Assembly: GCA_023433655.1 (NCBI GenBank) | Contig: JAEYUE010000152.1 | Location: 1-5,833 of the forward strand | Length of the DNA stretch: 5,833 nucleotides | From: Pseudomonadota bacterium | Lineage (GTDB): Bacteria; Pseudomonadota; Alphaproteobacteria; Caulobacterales; Caulobacteraceae | Direction: 5' to 3' | Shown here: positions 4,140-5,833 of the stretch, in pieces | How the letters are laid out: each line of letters starts with the position of its first letter | Numbering within the stretch: position 1 is the first letter of the stretch | Notes under the pieces: generated by a model | Seen by the model: only the letters and a program-made list of their open reading frames with translations | The model's database searches: none | Told to the model about the DNA's origin: nothing | Position numbers and translations under genes: made by a program

Positions 4140-5833
4140 CTAGCCCAGCGTCCGCACCGTGACCGGACCCTCCCGGCGGCGCGGCATGACCACCGTATGG
4201 GTCCCCATCTGCTGGAAGGTCAGATCGGCCTCGCCCTCGCCGACCTTCAGCCCGGTGATGTTCAGCCGGTCGATGCCGGCCGGGAGCAGCGGCCGGTCGA
4301 CCTCGACCACGCCCTCGATGGCGTCGATGCGCACGCCCAGCGCCGCCTGCAGCATCAGGAACACCGACCCCGCCGCCCAGGCCTGCGGAAGGCACGCGAC
4401 CGGATAGGCGACAGGCGGCTCGCCCGGGATGCGCTCGAAGCCGCAGAACAGCTCGGGCAGGCGCATGTGGAAATGGGTGGCGGCGGCGTAGATCTCGCCC
4501 AGCAGCAGGGCCACGGCCCGCCGCTCGCCGTAGCGCGCCATGCCCGCCGCCGCCATCGCCGTGTCGTGCGGCCACACCGAGCCGTTGTGGTAGCTCATCG
4601 GATTGAACCGCGCCTGCCCGGTCGCCAGCGTCCGCAGCCCCCACCCCGAGCGGAACTCGGCCGCCAGCATCCGCCTCGTCGCCGCCCGCGCCCGCTCGCG
4701 CGACGGCAGGCCCGTGAACAGCAGATGGCCCGCGTTGGAGCCGATCGCCCGGCACGGCGCACCGGCCCCGTCCAGGGCGACGGCGTAGAACTGCTCGTCC
4801 TCCATCCAGAACCGGTCCTCGACCAGCGCCCGCACCGTCTCGGCGCGGGCGGCCCACTCCGTCCGCCGCTCGTCCCCGACCATCCCGGCCATGTCCGCCA
4901 GGGCCTGCCAGGCCGCGTAGGCGTAGCCCTGCACCTCCAGCAGGGCGACGGGCCCTTCCGGAAAGCGCCCGTCGCTGTGGAAGATCGAATCCTCCGAGTC
5001 CTTCCAGCCCTGGTTGGACAGGCCGGTCTCGGCCGCCCGCTGGTAGCGGATCAGGCCGTCCCCGTTGGTGTCGCCGTGATCGGTCATCCACCCTGCCGCC
5101 GCCAGCAGGTTGGGCCACAGGGCGCGGATGGTCTCCACGTCGCCGGTGCGCCGGACGTAGGCCCCGGCCAGGGCGACGAACAGGCAGGTCGTATCGACCC
5201 CGCCATAGTAGAGGCCGAACGGCACCTCCCCGAGCACCGACATCTCCCCTGCCCGGGTCTCGTGCATGATCTTGCCGGGGGCCGCGTCCTGGAAGGCCGA
5301 GAACTCCGTGGCCTGCCGCCGGGCGAGATAGGTCAGCACGCCCCTGGCCAGGCTGGGGTCCAGCCACAGCATCTGCCAGGCGGTGATGATCCCGTCCCGC
5401 CCGAACGGCGTCGAGAACCACGGCACCCCGGCGTAGGGGTAGGGGCCGGTCTCGAGGTCGGTGGTCAGCAGGGCGACGTCGGCCCGCGACTGATCCAGCC
5501 AGTCGTTGAAGCGCGGGTTGCGCGGCCCGCGGATCGACGCGCCGCGCCGGCGGCGGATGCGCATCGCCACCCGGGCCTGCAGGGCGTGCACCCGAAAGCG
5601 CGCCTCGTCCGGCGCCTCGCAGGCTCCGACGCCGCATTCGACGTACAGGTCCATGGTCCGCGCCTTGGGCAGGCTGAACATGAACTCGGCGCGCGAGGCG
5701 GTCAGTCGGGCCGGCGGCTCGGAGAAGGCGAGACAGCTGCTCCGCTCGGTCCCGGCGACGCCGCTGTAGCGGAACAGCACCCGGCGGCCGTCCTCCGTCG
5801 GCGCCTGCTGGGGTCCGCGCTTGAGGCGCGGCG
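4140..5833 (-). CDS. Amylo-alpha-1,6-glucosidase / glycogen debranching family protein (5' end outside window)
   Basis: This family hydrolyses alpha-1,6 branch linkages in glycogen-like glucans, in the cytoplasm. The window shows the last 563 residues, and the frame stays open to the right edge, so the true start is outside; a GTG at 5780 is internal. The part right of about 5560 looks like the end of the beta-rich N-terminal debranching domain (GDE_N_bis type). The rest is an (alpha/alpha)6-barrel GDE_C domain. Family-typical blocks are PYAGVPWFSTPFGRDG (about 5391-5440), GEVPFGLYYGGVDTT (about 5190-5235), NQGWKDSEDSIFHSDGR (about 4967-5018, acidic residues probably catalytic) and YHNGSVWPHDTA (about 4555-4597). 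Homologues are usually about 700-750 residues, so some 150-190 are missing. The stop is TAG at 4142-4140. It is convergent with mutY and probably an independent unit or the end of an operon to the right. Exact specificity is inferred from the family. Confidence 0.9.
   Translation of the reverse strand, partial: PRLKRGPQQAPTEDGRRVLFRYSGVAGTERSSCLAFSEPPARLTASRAEFMFSLPKARTMDLYVECGVGACEAPDEARFRVHALQARVAMRIRRRRGASIRGPRNPRFNDWLDQSRADVALLTTDLETGPYPYAGVPWFSTPFGRDGIITAWQMLWLDPSLARGVLTYLARRQATEFSAFQDAAPGKIMHETRAGEMSVLGEVPFGLYYGGVDTTCLFVALAGAYVRRTGDVETIRALWPNLLAAAGWMTDHGDTNGDGLIRYQRAAETGLSNQGWKDSEDSIFHSDGRFPEGPVALLEVQGYAYAAWQALADMAGMVGDERRTEWAARAETVRALVEDRFWMEDEQFYAVALDGAGAPCRAIGSNAGHLLFTGLPSRERARAATRRMLAAEFRSGWGLRTLATGQARFNPMSYHNGSVWPHDTAMAAAGMARYGERRAVALLLGEIYAAATHFHMRLPELFCGFERIPGEPPVAYPVACLPQAWAAGSVFLMLQAALGVRIDAIEGVVEVDRPLLPAGIDRLNITGLKVGEGEADLTFQQMGTHTVVMPRRREGPVTVRTLG

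Noticed and set aside
3874..5637. 587-residue minus-strand open frame overlapping the debranching gene
   Set aside because: It is a different frame on the same strand, dominated by Gly/Arg/Ala, while the true frame carries the debranching motifs.

Overview
The window is a dense, high-GC chromosomal segment from a proteobacterium. The gene set, the order mutY / DUF721(dciA) / DsbA-like thioredoxins / smc, and the strongly GC-ending codon use suggest an alphaproteobacterium of the Caulobacterales. Brevundimonas-, Caulobacter- or Phenylobacterium-like is an inference from recalled synteny, not proven here. No rRNA, tRNA, insertion sequence, CRISPR array or phage gene was seen.

Layout. Positions 1-2755 hold four minus-strand genes read right to left: dciA (helicase loader, DUF721), a DsbA-fold lipoprotein, a second DsbA-fold periplasmic protein, and the first 261 codons of smc, which runs off the left edge. 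The last three are packed with gaps of 7 and 12 bp and look like one operon. A 96-bp leader with its own possible promoter separates dciA from the lipoprotein. Twenty-one bases to the right of dciA, mutY (adenine DNA glycosylase) starts divergently on the plus strand (2777-3853). Both genes may share one TATA-like element and could be leaderless. A 286-bp convergent intergenic region follows (3854-4139). It has lower-GC codon-like composition, a probable mutY terminator and several inverted repeats. From 4140 to the right edge lies the C-terminal part (563 residues seen) of a minus-strand amylo-alpha-1,6-glucosidase-type glycogen debranching protein, whose start is outside the window.

How the genes fit together. 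dciA (replicative helicase loading), smc (chromosome condensation and segregation) and mutY (repair of A:8-oxoG mispairs) form a chromosome-maintenance neighbourhood. The two exported thiol-disulfide proteins between dciA and smc are the odd element: they act outside the cytoplasm and have no obvious mechanistic link. The debranching enzyme belongs to storage-glucan metabolism and appears to be an independent unit.

I see no clear novel multi-gene system. The items most worth a second look are the compact divergent dciA/mutY start region, the duplicated DsbA pair with unusual CxxC motifs (CHVC and CGHC) and different anchoring, and the structured mutY-GDE intergenic region with interlocking inverted repeats and a tiny ORF behind a good ribosome binding site.
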